A stretch of DNA of 64,000 nucleotides from Nitrospinaceae bacterium UBA3496 (GCA_002377645.1 DFQF01000027.1:21657-85656), one strand, 5' to 3'. Positions 26,019-36,919 are shown, numbered from the stretch's first letter. Translations and numbers: made by a program. The notes: a model not told the origin generated them from the sequence alone.

Positions 26019-28047
26019 CAAGCCTATTTATAATATTCGAAACATTGAACCCAAATTTCTCAAAATTTTCGGGACCTGGTGCACTTGCACCAAAAGTTGA
26101 AATCGCTATGCTATCACCCTGACTTCCAACCCATTCATGCCATCCAAAATCAGAACCTGCCTCTATAGATAATCTTGTTTTAATTTCCTGAGGAAGAATA
26201 GAATCCTTATATACTTGTTCTTGGGAACGAAACAACTCCCAACAGGGCATACTTACTACTCTAACATTCAATCCCCTGTCTTTTAGAGCATTTTGTGTGT
26301 CGATAGCTAGCGAAACTTCAGAACCAGACGAGATAAGAATAGCATCAGGAGATTCTCCTTCTTCTTTAGAAACAATATATCCTCCCTTAGCTAAACCTTC
26401 AGCAGACGAAAAAACATCTCTATCTAAAATCGGAAGAGATTGTCTTGTTAAAACTAACATTGTTGGTCCATCCTTACGTTGAATTGCAACCTTCCAGGCA
26501 ACTGCAGTTTCATTTGCATCACAAGGTCTTATAACATGCAGTTCAGGAATAGCCCTTAAAGAAGCTAGATGTTCTATTGGTTGATGAGTTGGGCCATCTT
26601 CACCAAGTCCTATAGAATCGTGCGTCATAACATAAATTACAGGGAGTCCCATCAGACTAGATAGCCTAATGGCAGGTCTAGCGTAGTCAGTAAATGCAAA
26701 AAAAGTAGCTGCAAAAGGTCTAACCCCTCCATGCAAAATCATACCTGAAGAAGCAGCACACATTACATGTTCACGAATACCCCAGTTAATATTCCTGTTC
26801 TCATAAGAACCTTTAGCGAAATCACCAGAATTTTCTATTAAAGAATTATTAGATGCAGCAAGATCGGCACTACCTCCTACTAACCAGGGGATTTTTTTTG
26901 CAACCTCATTTAGTACCATTCCAGAGACCACCCTAGTTGCAATCGAACCTTTTGAAGCAGGGAATGCCGGTACTTCTTTGGCGAAATCATCTGGAATTTG
27001 ATCAGCCATTGCAATTTCAAAATCCTTCGCCATTTCAGGAAAGTCTGAACGATAGGCCTCGAATAATTCATTCCATTCTTTTTCTTGGCTCTCTCCCTTT
27101 TGAGAAAAATTCATATGTTCTAAAACTGCTTCAGGAACATGAAATTGCTCCTCAGAGGGCCAACTGTAAATTTTCTTTGTTTCTATTACTTCTTCTTCAC
27201 CCAATGGAGCACCATGTGCTCTAGAGGTATCCTGATATTTAGGAGAACCATAACCAATATGAGTCTGAAGCACTATTAATGAGGGTTTGTCCTTCACTTT
27301 TTTAGCATCATTTATAGATTCCCCTATTTTAGTACAGTCTTCAGAAACATCTCCTAGGTTTACTACATCCCATCCATATCCTTTAAACCTAAGTTCAATA
27401 TCATCTGAATAGGACAAATCAGTTGTTCCATCAATCGTAATCTTATTATCATCATAAATACAAATTAATTTACCTAGTCCTAAATGACCTGCTAAAGATG
27501 CAGCCTCATGGGAGGCTCCCTCCATAATATCTCCGTCACTAAGAAGAACGAAAGTATTATGATCTACAATATTAAAATTATTTTTATTGTAAATTTTAGC
27601 CATATGTGCTTCAGCCATTGCCATTCCAACTCCGTTCATGAAACCCTGCCCAAGTGGACCAGTTGTTGTTTCCACTCCAGGAGTCAACCTATATTCAGGA
27701 TGTCCGGGTGTTTTGCTGTCCCACTGCCTAAAATCTTTAATATCATTCAGAGAAATGTCATAACCAGAAAGGTAGAGTACAGAATACAGGAGCATAGAAG
27801 CATGACCACATGACAAAACAAATCTGTCACGATTAAACCAAGAAGGATTTGATGGATTATATCTCATTTCATGTGCCCAAAGTTGATACGCAAGTGGTGC
27901 AAGCGCCATCGGCGTTCCAGGGTGGCCTGAATTAGCCTTTTGAACAGCATCCATTGATAAAGTTCGAATTGTATCAATAGAAAGTTGTTCTATTTGGAGA
28001 GTACGGGATTCTAAATTAGAACTGTCGCTCTTATTGGATTGCACCAT
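26002..28047 (-). CDS. tkt: Transketolase
   Basis: A 681-residue thiamine-diphosphate enzyme of the pentose phosphate and Calvin-type pathways, moving two-carbon units between sugars. Conserved pieces are NSGHPGTPMALAPLAY, the TPP motif LSDGDIMEGASHEAASLAG, GSADLAASN, the pyrimidine-domain GLGEDGPTHQPIEHL, and a C-terminal HEWVG. Full length. Followed by ctpA and preceded by eno with a 61-base gap, forming a central carbon group with eno and rpiB. Confidence 0.96.
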   Translation of the reverse strand: MVQSNKSDSSNLESRTLQIEQLSIDTIRTLSMDAVQKANSGHPGTPMALAPLAYQLWAHEMRYNPSNPSWFNRDRFVLSCGHASMLLYSVLYLSGYDISLNDIKDFRQWDSKTPGHPEYRLTPGVETTTGPLGQGFMNGVGMAMAEAHMAKIYNKNNFNIVDHNTFVLLSDGDIMEGASHEAASLAGHLGLGKLICIYDDNKITIDGTTDLSYSDDIELRFKGYGWDVVNLGDVSEDCTKIGESINDAKKVKDKPSLIVLQTHIGYGSPKYQDTSRAHGAPLGEEEVIETKKIYSWPSEEQFHVPEAVLEHMNFSQKGESQEKEWNELFEAYRSDFPEMAKDFEIAMADQIPDDFAKEVPAFPASKGSIATRVVSGMVLNEVAKKIPWLVGGSADLAASNNSLIENSGDFAKGSYENRNINWGIREHVMCAASSGMILHGGVRPFAATFFAFTDYARPAIRLSSLMGLPVIYVMTHDSIGLGEDGPTHQPIEHLASLRAIPELHVIRPCDANETAVAWKVAIQRKDGPTMLVLTRQSLPILDRDVFSSAEGLAKGGYIVSKEEGESPDAILISSGSEVSLAIDTQNALKDRGLNVRVVSMPCWELFRSQEQVYKDSILPQEIKTRLSIEAGSDFGWHEWVGSQGDSIAISTFGASAPGPENFEKFGFNVSNIINRLEKIMI

Positions 28048-28108
28048 CTTATAAAATCTCCATATTCGTAAACTGGGAAAGTAAGACGTAACTAAATTTC
28101 AGATTAAT

Positions 28109-29862
<1,754 letters not shown>

Positions 29863-29887
29863 TTAATTTTCCTAGGCGGAAAATTGA

Positions 29888-30334
29888 TTAAATAGAATCT
29901 TCAATCTCTTTTAATTTGTCCAATCTTCTTTTGTGACGTCCACCTTCAAACTCGGTATCAAGCCAGATATGAATAATATCTCTTGCTTGTTCCAATTCTA
30001 TTATTCTTTCACCAAGGGCTAGAACATTAGAATCATTGTGCTTTCTACTCATCTCTGCTGCAAAAAGGCTATGACAGGCTACCGCACGAATACCTTTAAA
30101 CTTATTCGCAACTATTACCATTCCTGAGGATGAACCGCAGCACAAAATACCTTTTTCTGAATTACCAGTTGCAATTGCTTTCGAAACCAATGCTGCAAAA
30201 TCTGGATAATCGCATGATTCTTCTGAAAAAGTACCATAATCCTCAAATAAAATATCTCTATGCATTAAAAATTTTTTTACGTATTCTTTGAGAATGAAAC
30301 CTGCATGATCTGAACCAATTGCAATAGGTTTCAT
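29888..30334 (-). CDS. rpiB: Ribose-5-phosphate isomerase B
   Basis: A 148-residue RpiB/LacAB sugar isomerase linking ribose 5-phosphate and ribulose 5-phosphate. It has IGSDHAGFILKEYV, a CDYPDFA segment and the active-site CCGSSSGMVIVANK with the catalytic Cys, plus RKHNDSNVLALGER. Fits functionally with tkt and prs nearby. A related activity on allose phosphate cannot be excluded but this is a standalone housekeeping copy. Confidence 0.95.
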   Translation of the reverse strand: MKPIAIGSDHAGFILKEYVKKFLMHRDILFEDYGTFSEESCDYPDFAALVSKAIATGNSEKGILCCGSSSGMVIVANKFKGIRAVACHSLFAAEMSRKHNDSNVLALGERIIELEQARDIIHIWLDTEFEGGRHKRRLDKLKEIEDSI

Positions 30335-30406
30335 AAATAACTTCTCTCCAATTATTACTTAAAGATTTTCGATAACAAAAAGACATTTTCAAAAATGAAA
30401 AATTAA

Positions 30407-30772
30407 TTACCTAAGTCTTTTCCGTTCCATTTCATTTTGTGCCTCTACTGTATACCTAGCATAAGGAAGCGCAATTAAACGTTTAAATGGAATTTCATCC
30501 TCTGTTTCTTCACAAATTCCATAAGTACCATTTTCCATTCTTTCAAATGCATCTTGAACCTCTTTAAATCTCCCTCTTTCTCTTTCACCAAGATCCATTA
30601 AAACCTGCTTAAAATAAGAATCAGCTGCCTGATCAGCGATATCTTGTATTCCATCATCACCAGTATCTTTTCGGTGATTCATAGTATTCCTAACATCACC
30701 TAATATCTCATTCCTAACCTCATTCAAACGATCCTTCAAAATACTAATTTCTTTCTTTTTTAAGTGTTTCAT
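30407..30772 (-). CDS. DksA/TraR-family protein with degenerate zinc finger
   Basis: A 121-residue protein: an N-terminal coiled-coil hairpin (residues 1-85, with DIADQAADSYFKQ in the tip area) and a DksA-like C-terminal module GTYGICEETEDEIPFKRLIALPYARYTVEAQ, split here as GTYGICEETED, IPFKRLIALPYARY and TVEAQ. DksA binds the RNA polymerase secondary channel and works with ppGpp. Only the first of the four zinc cysteines is kept; the other three are Thr, Thr and Ala, so zinc is probably not bound. The tip lacks the two neighbouring Asp exactly as in E. coli DksA, so its effect may differ. Confidence 0.85.
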   Translation of the reverse strand: MKHLKKKEISILKDRLNEVRNEILGDVRNTMNHRKDTGDDGIQDIADQAADSYFKQVLMDLGERERGRFKEVQDAFERMENGTYGICEETEDEIPFKRLIALPYARYTVEAQNEMERKRLR

Positions 30773-30810
30773 ATTTAAACTCCTAAATCCTTGTAATGCA
30801 ATCTAAAACA

Positions 30811-31143
30811 TTAATCTATAACGCAGGCATTAGACCAAAGCTTCTCTAATCTGTATGTTTCACGATATTCATCAATGAAAATATGAACCGCAATGTCACC
30901 ACAATCAATTAAAACCCAATTAGACTCTGCAAGACCCTCTATAGAAAAAAAATTGATGCCAAAATCTGGCAATCTAATTTTAACTTCATCAGATATTGCT
31001 TTAACCTGTCTCCTACTTTTTCCATGACAAACTAAAAAAGCACTAACTTCCGAATCAATGCTTCTCAAATCAACAATTACAACTTCTTGTGCACCTTTCT
31101 CAAGAACGACATCTTTGAGAGCTTTAAGTTGCGTTTCTAAAAT
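30811..31143 (-). CDS. rsfS: Ribosomal silencing factor RsfS (apparent ATT start)
   Basis: RsfS binds L14 and blocks subunit joining when nutrients run low. The conserved body is obvious: VVIVDLRSIDSEVSAFLVC, SRRQVKAISDEV, WVLIDCGDIAVHIF and YRLEKLW. The only standard start in frame is a TTG at 31068, but it would delete a conserved N-terminal helix-strand (ALKDVVLEKGAQEVVIVD). Upstream the frame stays open back to the nadD stop, and an ATT at 31143 with GGGGGA six bases ahead gives the usual 110 residues. I therefore place the start at ATT. The gene follows nadD by 15 bases, its classic partner. Confidence 0.88.
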   Translation of the reverse strand: MLETQLKALKDVVLEKGAQEVVIVDLRSIDSEVSAFLVCHGKSRRQVKAISDEVKIRLPDFGINFFSIEGLAESNWVLIDCGDIAVHIFIDEYRETYRLEKLWSNACVID

Positions 31144-31158
31144 ATGTCTTCCCCCAGA

Positions 31159-31824
31159 CTATGAGTCTTTATATAACTTTTTATCAATTATAAAGCGTTC
31201 TACTGTTCGTGGCAACAAATAGCGAATAGAACGAGAATTTTGAATATTTTCCCTTATATCTGAAGAAGAAATATCTAATCTACGAATAGGGATGAATTCT
31301 ATAAACATATTCGAATTTAGAATCCTACATCGGTTATCAAAAAGAAAATTAAAATCAAATCTAACTGACAAATCTTCAAATCTTTTTTTTAATTCCAACA
31401 TAATTTCTTTGGCACTAGACATTTGTCTAATAGTAACTGCAAAATTAACTTTTTCCAAAACCTCTAAAGGATCTTTCCAAGTATGTAAATTCAAAAATGC
31501 ATCTTCACCAATAATGAAAAAGATTTCATCTCCCTTACAAGAAGTATTGGCAAGAATCCTAAGAGTATCAACAGTAAAAGAAAGGCCCTCCCTATCTAAT
31601 TCTACAGAATCAGAACGAAAAAGAGGATGTCCTTCTATAGCCATTTCAACCATGTCTAATCGATCTACGGAACTTGCCATTAAAGGAGAAGATTTATGCG
31701 GAGGAGTTCCTGAAGGAACAAATATCACACGATCTAATTCAAGTTGAAAAGAGACGTCTTCTGCTGAACTTAAATGACCAAAATGTATGGGATCAAAAGT
31801 ACCACCTTGTATTCCAGTTCTCAA
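31159..31824 (-). CDS. nadD: Nicotinate-nucleotide adenylyltransferase
   Basis: A 221-residue nucleotidyltransferase that makes deamido-NAD. It has GGTFDPIHFGHL at the N-terminus, VPSGTPPHK, FFIIGEDAFLN and SSSDIREN near the C-terminus. It starts with TTG at 31824, preceded by AAGGA and a T-only spacer; the ORF then reads MRTGIQGGTFD, matching the family start. Between proB and rsfS in the conserved obg-proB-nadD-rsfS order. Confidence 0.95.
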   Translation of the reverse strand: MRTGIQGGTFDPIHFGHLSSAEDVSFQLELDRVIFVPSGTPPHKSSPLMASSVDRLDMVEMAIEGHPLFRSDSVELDREGLSFTVDTLRILANTSCKGDEIFFIIGEDAFLNLHTWKDPLEVLEKVNFAVTIRQMSSAKEIMLELKKRFEDLSVRFDFNFLFDNRCRILNSNMFIEFIPIRRLDISSSDIRENIQNSRSIRYLLPRTVERFIIDKKLYKDS

Positions 31825-31848
31825 AAAAAATCCTTTTAAAAGAAAAAA

Positions 31849-32985
31849 TTATTCAAAACCTAAAAAATTATTACGATGAATAATTTCATCGTAATCTTTA
31901 CTACCAAGAATGCTATGAATTTCTCTAGTATGTTTTCCAGCAATAAGTTTGACTTCGTTGCAATTATAATTTGCCAAACCTTTTCCTAAAGACTTGCCTT
32001 CTATTGACTGAAGTTCTACAACATCACCAAACATAAAATTACCACCCGCATCAATAACTCCACTAGGAAGAAGACTGCGCCCTCTTTCAAGTAGAGCCTC
32101 CACGGCACCATTGTCAATTTTCAACCAGCCTCTAGACTTTGCAGTAGTTCCAATCCAACTTTTTCTAGCATTAATACGTTTCTTTTTGGGCACAAAAAAA
32201 CTGCCTAGATCTTCACCTTCCAAAGCCCTTAAAATCACACTATCATTTCTTCCTTTTAACATAAGAGTAGATATCCCTATTTGGCTCAAAACTTTTATTG
32301 CACTTATCTTAGTAACCATCCCACCATGAGAAAATTGATTGTTACTTTTTCCAGTTACATCTATTAATTGCTCAGATACATTTTCAACTCTAGATAACAA
32401 TTTAGCATTTTTATCTAAATTAGGATTTGCACTATACATTCCCTCTACATCTGACAAAATCACAACTAGACCTGATTGGGTCATCTGTGCTACCTGGGTT
32501 GCCAAAGAATCATTATCTCCAAATTTTATCTCCTCAGTAGAAACCGTGTCATTCTCATTTACAATAGGAATAATTTTTTTATGCAAAAGATTATCGATAG
32601 TATTACAAGCATTCAGAAATCTTTTCCTTTCATCCAAATCAGAATGAGTTAGTAAGATTTGTGCAATATTAAGACCTAATCTATTAAATACTTTACTATA
32701 AGCGTCCATCAAGATCGGTTGTCCAACAGCAGCCGCTCCTTGCCTTTCAGGCATTGTTTTAGGATATTTCTTAACATTAAGATGTTTAAGACCTGCAGCA
32801 ATCGCACCAGATGATACAAGTACTATCTCACGACCTCTCTCAAGAAGGACAGAAATTTGATTAGCTATTGAAGAAAGAACTTCCAAGTTCAAACCAACCT
32901 CATCCGAAGCAGTAAGGACAGAACTACCAACTTTAATTACAAGACGCTTACTTTTCAAAGACGTTTCTTCTTTTCTAGCAATCAT
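31849..32985 (-). CDS. proB: Glutamate 5-kinase
   Basis: A 378-residue enzyme for the first step of proline synthesis. The amino-acid kinase domain shows VIKVGSSVLTA, VSSGAIAAGLKHL, NENDTVSTEEIKFGDND and LSDVEGMYSANP; a PUA domain occupies roughly residues 280-370. GAGGA precedes the ATG. Found in the obg-proB-nadD-rsfS string. The partner proA is not in the window. Confidence 0.95.
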   Translation of the reverse strand: MIARKEETSLKSKRLVIKVGSSVLTASDEVGLNLEVLSSIANQISVLLERGREIVLVSSGAIAAGLKHLNVKKYPKTMPERQGAAAVGQPILMDAYSKVFNRLGLNIAQILLTHSDLDERKRFLNACNTIDNLLHKKIIPIVNENDTVSTEEIKFGDNDSLATQVAQMTQSGLVVILSDVEGMYSANPNLDKNAKLLSRVENVSEQLIDVTGKSNNQFSHGGMVTKISAIKVLSQIGISTLMLKGRNDSVILRALEGEDLGSFFVPKKKRINARKSWIGTTAKSRGWLKIDNGAVEALLERGRSLLPSGVIDAGGNFMFGDVVELQSIEGKSLGKGLANYNCNEVKLIAGKHTREIHSILGSKDYDEIIHRNNFLGFE

Positions 32986-33024
32986 AAAAAATTCCTCGGA
33001 AACAGAAATAAATATAAAAAGTTT

Positions 33025-34020
33025 TCAACCTTCTCTGACTTCTTTGGAAATCATAAATAAAAGTTCTTTTAATCCAATCTTAGAAACAGAAGATATTCCT
33101 ATTGAATCAAAACCTCTTTTCTTTAAACCTTCTTGCAAAACTAAAATCTTATCCTCATTTCCAATTGCATCAATTTTTGTCAAAAGACAAATTCTCTTTT
33201 TGGAGATTAAATCCCTTGAAAACAATTCAAGTTCTCTTGAAATAGTTTCAAAATCTTCCAAAACTTTTTCAACTAGATTACTAGCATCAAGAAGATGTAG
33301 GAGCAGAGTACATCTCTCAATATGCCTAAGAAATTGGTGTCCCAATCCCTTGCCGCTGTGTGCTCCTAAAATAAGCCCCGGAATATCTGCAACAACACAG
33401 GAGACATCTTCGCCTAAATCAACAACTCCTAAATTAGGTTCAATAGTTGTAAAAGGATAATCAGCTATTTTCGGCCGACTTTTTGAAATCGTCGAAATTA
33501 GCGTTGATTTTCCAGCATTAGGCTTTCCAATCAGACCAACATCTGCAAGGAGTTTAATTTCTAAATCAATCGAAAATCCTTCTCCTGATTTCCCCCTTGT
33601 AATTTTTCTTGGTGTTCTATTTGTGGAACTTTTAAAATGATCATTACCTAATCCACCTCGTCCTCCCTTTGCAACTATAAATTCTTGACCTTCCTCTTCA
33701 AAATCATAAATCACATTTTCATCTATTGTATCTTTAATAATTGTTCCCACAGGAACGAAAACATGTAAATCATCTCCATTAGCACCATGTTTAAGACTTG
33801 ACATACCTGCACCTCCATTAGGAGCTTTCAGTACAGTTCGATTTCGAAGGTGATAAAGTGTGTTATAAGATGAATCAGATGTGAAAATTACATGGCCACC
33901 CCTGCCGCCATCTCCTCCGTCAGGACCACCCTTAGGTATGAATTTCTCTCTACGGAAACTCAAGCAGCCGTCTCCACCTTTTCCTGCTTCAACTAATAGC
34001 CTAGCCGTATCAATAAACAT
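33025..34020 (-). CDS. obg: GTPase Obg
   Basis: A 331-residue ribosome-associated GTPase. The Gly-rich Obg fold occupies residues 1-158 (AGKGGDGCLSFRREKFIPKGGPDGG in two parts), followed by the G domain: GKPNAGKST (P-loop), DIPGLILGAHSGKGLGHQFL (Walker B region) and LTKID. It lacks the C-terminal OCT extension found in some Firmicutes. Acts in 50S assembly and stress control. Directly follows rpmA. Confidence 0.96.
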   Translation of the reverse strand: MFIDTARLLVEAGKGGDGCLSFRREKFIPKGGPDGGDGGRGGHVIFTSDSSYNTLYHLRNRTVLKAPNGGAGMSSLKHGANGDDLHVFVPVGTIIKDTIDENVIYDFEEEGQEFIVAKGGRGGLGNDHFKSSTNRTPRKITRGKSGEGFSIDLEIKLLADVGLIGKPNAGKSTLISTISKSRPKIADYPFTTIEPNLGVVDLGEDVSCVVADIPGLILGAHSGKGLGHQFLRHIERCTLLLHLLDASNLVEKVLEDFETISRELELFSRDLISKKRICLLTKIDAIGNEDKILVLQEGLKKRGFDSIGISSVSKIGLKELLFMISKEVREG

Positions 34021-34044
34021 GAAATGACCAGAAAGGGCAAAAGG

Positions 34045-34299
34045 TTAAGAGGGGACAACACTTACAAAACGTCTACCTTTAGTCTTTGTCTCAAACTTAA
34101 GATTCCCATTTACTTTTGCAAATAATGTATGATCATTACCAAGACCTACATTATTGCCAGGATGAAAACGAGTACCTCTCTGACGAACAATAATTGTACC
34201 TGCATTAACAAATTCTCCGCCAAAACGTTTTACTCCTAGTCTTCTTCCAGCAGAATCTCTTCCGTTTGAAGAACTACCACCAGCTTTTTTATGTGCCAC
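34045..34299 (-). CDS. rpmA: 50S ribosomal protein L27
   Basis: An 84-residue L27 beginning [21 protein letters not shown], with [21 protein letters not shown]. The flexible N-terminus reaches the peptidyl transferase centre; there is no Firmicute-type cleavable leader. It uses a GTG start at 34299 with AAAGGGG upstream, and this start lies inside the end of rplU, an 11-base overlap. Confidence 0.97.
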   Translation of the reverse strand: MAHKKAGGSSSNGRDSAGRRLGVKRFGGEFVNAGTIIVRQRGTRFHPGNNVGLGNDHTLFAKVNGNLKFETKTKGRRFVSVVPS

Positions 34300-34624
34300 T
34301 TTTTACCCCTTTAGGAGGAACAAGTCCAGTAACCTTAATTTGCGTATAATGCTGACGATGACCACGTTTTATTCTTAATTTTTTACGCCTCTTAAACCTG
34401 AAAGAATAAATTTTACGAAGTCTTCCATGATTTTCTATGACTGCATTAGCCATACTACCAGAAAGAGAACTCTTGTCAGCAACCACAACATCGCCATCAA
34501 CAAAAAGTTTAACATTATCTAGTTTGATCGAATCACCTAAAGAACCTTCAATTCGTTCAACCGTAAGAACATCTCCCTCTGAAACTTTTATCTGCTTACC
34601 ACCTGTCTCAACGACCATATACAC
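34289..34624 (-). CDS. rplU: 50S ribosomal protein L21
   Basis: A 111-residue L21 ([28 protein letters not shown] and [14 protein letters not shown]), a 23S-binding protein of the large subunit. The GTG at 34624 has AGGGG seven bases ahead and matches the family N-terminus; an ATG at 34618 would cut two residues. First gene of rplU-rpmA-obg-proB-nadD-rsfS; promoter probably in the 100-base gap upstream. Confidence 0.97.
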   Translation of the reverse strand: MYMVVETGGKQIKVSEGDVLTVERIEGSLGDSIKLDNVKLFVDGDVVVADKSSLSGSMANAVIENHGRLRKIYSFRFKRRKKLRIKRGHRQHYTQIKVTGLVPPKGVKSGT

Positions 34625-34725
34625 TTTAGAACCCCTAAATTACAACAAAAAAAACAAACCTATCATATACTTAACAAACAAACTTGCAAAGACCGCCTAT
34701 CTACCAATAAAAAGATGATTTTGTC

Positions 34726-34767
34726 AATTTATTTAGTAGAAAAAATCTATTTTCTACTAAATAAATT
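34726..34767 (-). terminator. Long AT-rich inverted repeat at the end of the PEGA gene
   Basis: Two perfect 18-base arms, 34726-34743 and 34750-34767 (AATTTATTTAGTAGAAAA and its complement), flank a 6-base loop that contains the TAG stop of the PEGA gene. On the minus strand the stem is followed by GACAAAATCATCTTTTT, a delayed U-run. It probably serves as a terminator or mRNA-end stabiliser before rplU; the lack of G/C pairs makes strict rho-independent action uncertain. Confidence 0.55.
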
Positions 34768-35163
34768 AAAAATTACTCTTGTTTCATTATAGTCAACCTT
34801 TCTTCTAGCAGGCAAAAAACCTTTCTTTTCGACAAAAACAGAAAAACCCCTCACAAAATCGAAAAGATTACTTTTAAATTCTAAAGTTATCGGAGTTACA
34901 CCCTGCAAAACATCATTGACGTACACTTTTGCACCTGGAGGATTCGATATTACCGTGATTTTCTTCGTAAAAACATTCTTAATAGGTTTAAGAATCTGTG
35001 ACTTCATGGATTTCTTTTTACTTTTTTTCAAAGAAATATTTTTTGCACAAGAAACTGTCAGCGAAAAAAGAACAACTAAAATCAAAGAAAAAGCAACAAA
35101 CTTTAATCTATCAACTTTCTTTAAAGAGAAAATCATCTTGTATAAATCAGTCGTCTTCATCAA
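34747..35163 (-). CDS. PEGA-domain putative lipoprotein
   Basis: A 138-residue protein with a long basic leader (residues 1-21), a hydrophobic segment 22-38 ending LTVSC (Cys39, an imperfect lipobox), a Lys-rich stretch, and a PEGA domain at about 70-130: VISNPPGAKVYVNDVLQG followed by TPITLEFK. PEGA domains are carbohydrate or envelope-surface modules. The start overlaps the end of the upstream dehydrogenase gene by 17 bases; another ATG at 35136 (MIFSLKK) would give a more normal signal peptide. Function unknown. Confidence 0.7.
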   Translation of the reverse strand: MMKTTDLYKMIFSLKKVDRLKFVAFSLILVVLFSLTVSCAKNISLKKSKKKSMKSQILKPIKNVFTKKITVISNPPGAKVYVNDVLQGVTPITLEFKSNLFDFVRGFSVFVEKKGFLPARRKVDYNETRVIFNLFSRK

Positions 35164-36061
35164 CTCCAGCCCACTCTTCTATAAGTTCAAGTAATTGTGT
35201 TTGATCAGAATTTGCGCCAAATTTTGATACGCCCAGACCGTATACCTGCCTTACATGGTTCATGATAAAAAATGTTGCGCCAAGTTCTCGGGCTAGATCA
35301 CTGCCCATTGTTAAATCTTTATACATCAAACCTGTACTAAAACCACAGTTAAAATCTCTAGGAAGTAAGAATCGAGGCCACTTGTCTTTAGTAGCTGCAT
35401 TTAATCCTGAACCACTATTAATAATACTCAAAGTTTTCTCAGGGTCTAAACCAAGCTTCGCAGACAAAGACATAGCTTCCATAGAAGCAACAAGATTAGT
35501 CGCTGAAAGAAAATTATTTACACACTTTATAGCATGACCAGAATCAACTGATTCTCCTGCATGAACAATATTCTTTCCTAAAACCTCAAAAATCGGCATA
35601 CAAGCGTCTACTAAATCTTTAGGCCCACCGGGCATTATTGCTAAAGTAGCATTTACAGCCCCTATAACACCTCCCGAAACTGGTGCTCCTAAAAAACGGA
35701 ATCCAAGTTCTTCAAGTTTATCTCCTAACAACTTAGTACGAGGAGGATATGAAGAACTCATATCAATAATAACTTTTCCTTTTTCAAGGCTTTCCGTCAG
35801 ACCTTCTTGATCAAGAATAACAAATTCAACGTCATCACTACTTGGCAACATTGTAATCAATATGTCACTACTACTAGCTATATCCTTTAGGGTATCTGCA
35901 ACTTTTACTCCATCTGACTCAAGTGCTTGTACGTTCTCTTTTTTTACATCATAGCCATAAACAGTATATCCGGCACTCACCAAATTTTTAGACATAGGTG
36001 TACCCATTTTTCCAATACCAACAATTCCTACTACCGTTTTTTCAGGAATATAAGATTCCAC
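35147..36061 (-). CDS. 3-hydroxyisobutyrate dehydrogenase family protein (beta-hydroxyacid dehydrogenase)
   Basis: A 304-residue NAD(P)-dependent beta-hydroxyacid dehydrogenase. The Rossmann loop GIVGIGKMGTPMSKNL, the substrate loop GAPVSGGVIGA and the catalytic Lys region HAIKCVNNFLSATNL are all visible; the last fits GxxGxGxxxKxxxN except for small changes. Family members act on 3-hydroxyisobutyrate, tartronate semialdehyde or succinic semialdehyde. With glycolate genes elsewhere in the window a tartronate-semialdehyde role is conceivable but not shown. Starts with GTG after AAGGGGG. Confidence 0.85.
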   Translation of the reverse strand: MESYIPEKTVVGIVGIGKMGTPMSKNLVSAGYTVYGYDVKKENVQALESDGVKVADTLKDIASSSDILITMLPSSDDVEFVILDQEGLTESLEKGKVIIDMSSSYPPRTKLLGDKLEELGFRFLGAPVSGGVIGAVNATLAIMPGGPKDLVDACMPIFEVLGKNIVHAGESVDSGHAIKCVNNFLSATNLVASMEAMSLSAKLGLDPEKTLSIINSGSGLNAATKDKWPRFLLPRDFNCGFSTGLMYKDLTMGSDLARELGATFFIMNHVRQVYGLGVSKFGANSDQTQLLELIEEWAGVDEDD

Positions 36062-36208
36062 AGCTCCCCCTTATCGAAAAAGGTTATAATCATCTAAAGT
36101 TTTTTAATAAAGAACATCTTTGATTTTAACAAAAAAAAAATTAGAGTAAAATATCGTTTTGGTTACTCGTTTTTTTTATATTTTTAATTTACTGAGAGAA
36201 AAAATCTT

Positions 36209-36919
36209 ATGCAATCAATTTCACCAGAAGATATTGTTAAATTCTTAGAGGAAAATCCAGGTTTTTTTCTTGAATATCCAGAGCAACTAAAAAAAAGTGG
36301 ATTAATGGAAGATCATAATATTTCTTCTAAAATACTCAATATTCGCAATAGACTCTTTGAAAAAATGAGAGAAGACAGACAAAATCTTCTAAACGCTTTA
36401 GAAGATTCTATTAAAACAGTTAGAAATAATGAAAAAATTGAAGACGATTTTGATATGCTCGAAAACTTACTATTTGAAAATATTCCGTCTATTCAATCTT
36501 TGATTAAACTTGCAAATGCAACAGAATCAAAATTCAGTTTAGGATTCGTTGGCTTTACCCTTTGTACAACCGCAAAAAAAGAAAAGATTGACAAACTAAA
36601 TAATCAAATCGGCAACAACCCAAAATTGAGATATATATCGAAGGAAGAAAGAAAAAAATATCCAAATGGAAATAAAACTAGCCTTTTTGAGAAGCTTGAA
36701 AATCCTAAACATGTATTTCCAGACATAACAAAAAAGATCAATTCTGCCGCAATCGTACCCCTAAAAGACAAAAGACGACTTCTCGGATTCTTTCTCCTAG
36801 GGGCAGAAAAAACTGGACATTATTATGAAGGTATGAATACAGACCTACTTGAAAAACTAAGCAATAGCGTTTCAATAGCTATAAAACTAATGCGACTATA
36901 CGAAAAAAATCAATCCTGA
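36209..36919 (+). CDS. DUF484 family protein
   Basis: A 236-residue protein that begins ISPEDIVKFLEENPGFF, the signature of DUF484, with a short coiled coil (residues about 45-75) and then a GAF-like domain ending in FFLLGAEKTGHYYEGM. In other Proteobacteria it often neighbours xerC or dapF; no such gene is here. Its biochemical role is not established. It converges with the MmgE/PrpD gene and overlaps it by 10 bases at the 3' ends. Confidence 0.8.
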   Translation: MQSISPEDIVKFLEENPGFFLEYPEQLKKSGLMEDHNISSKILNIRNRLFEKMREDRQNLLNALEDSIKTVRNNEKIEDDFDMLENLLFENIPSIQSLIKLANATESKFSLGFVGFTLCTTAKKEKIDKLNNQIGNNPKLRYISKEERKKYPNGNKTSLFEKLENPKHVFPDITKKINSAAIVPLKDKRRLLGFFLLGAEKTGHYYEGMNTDLLEKLSNSVSIAIKLMRLYEKNQS

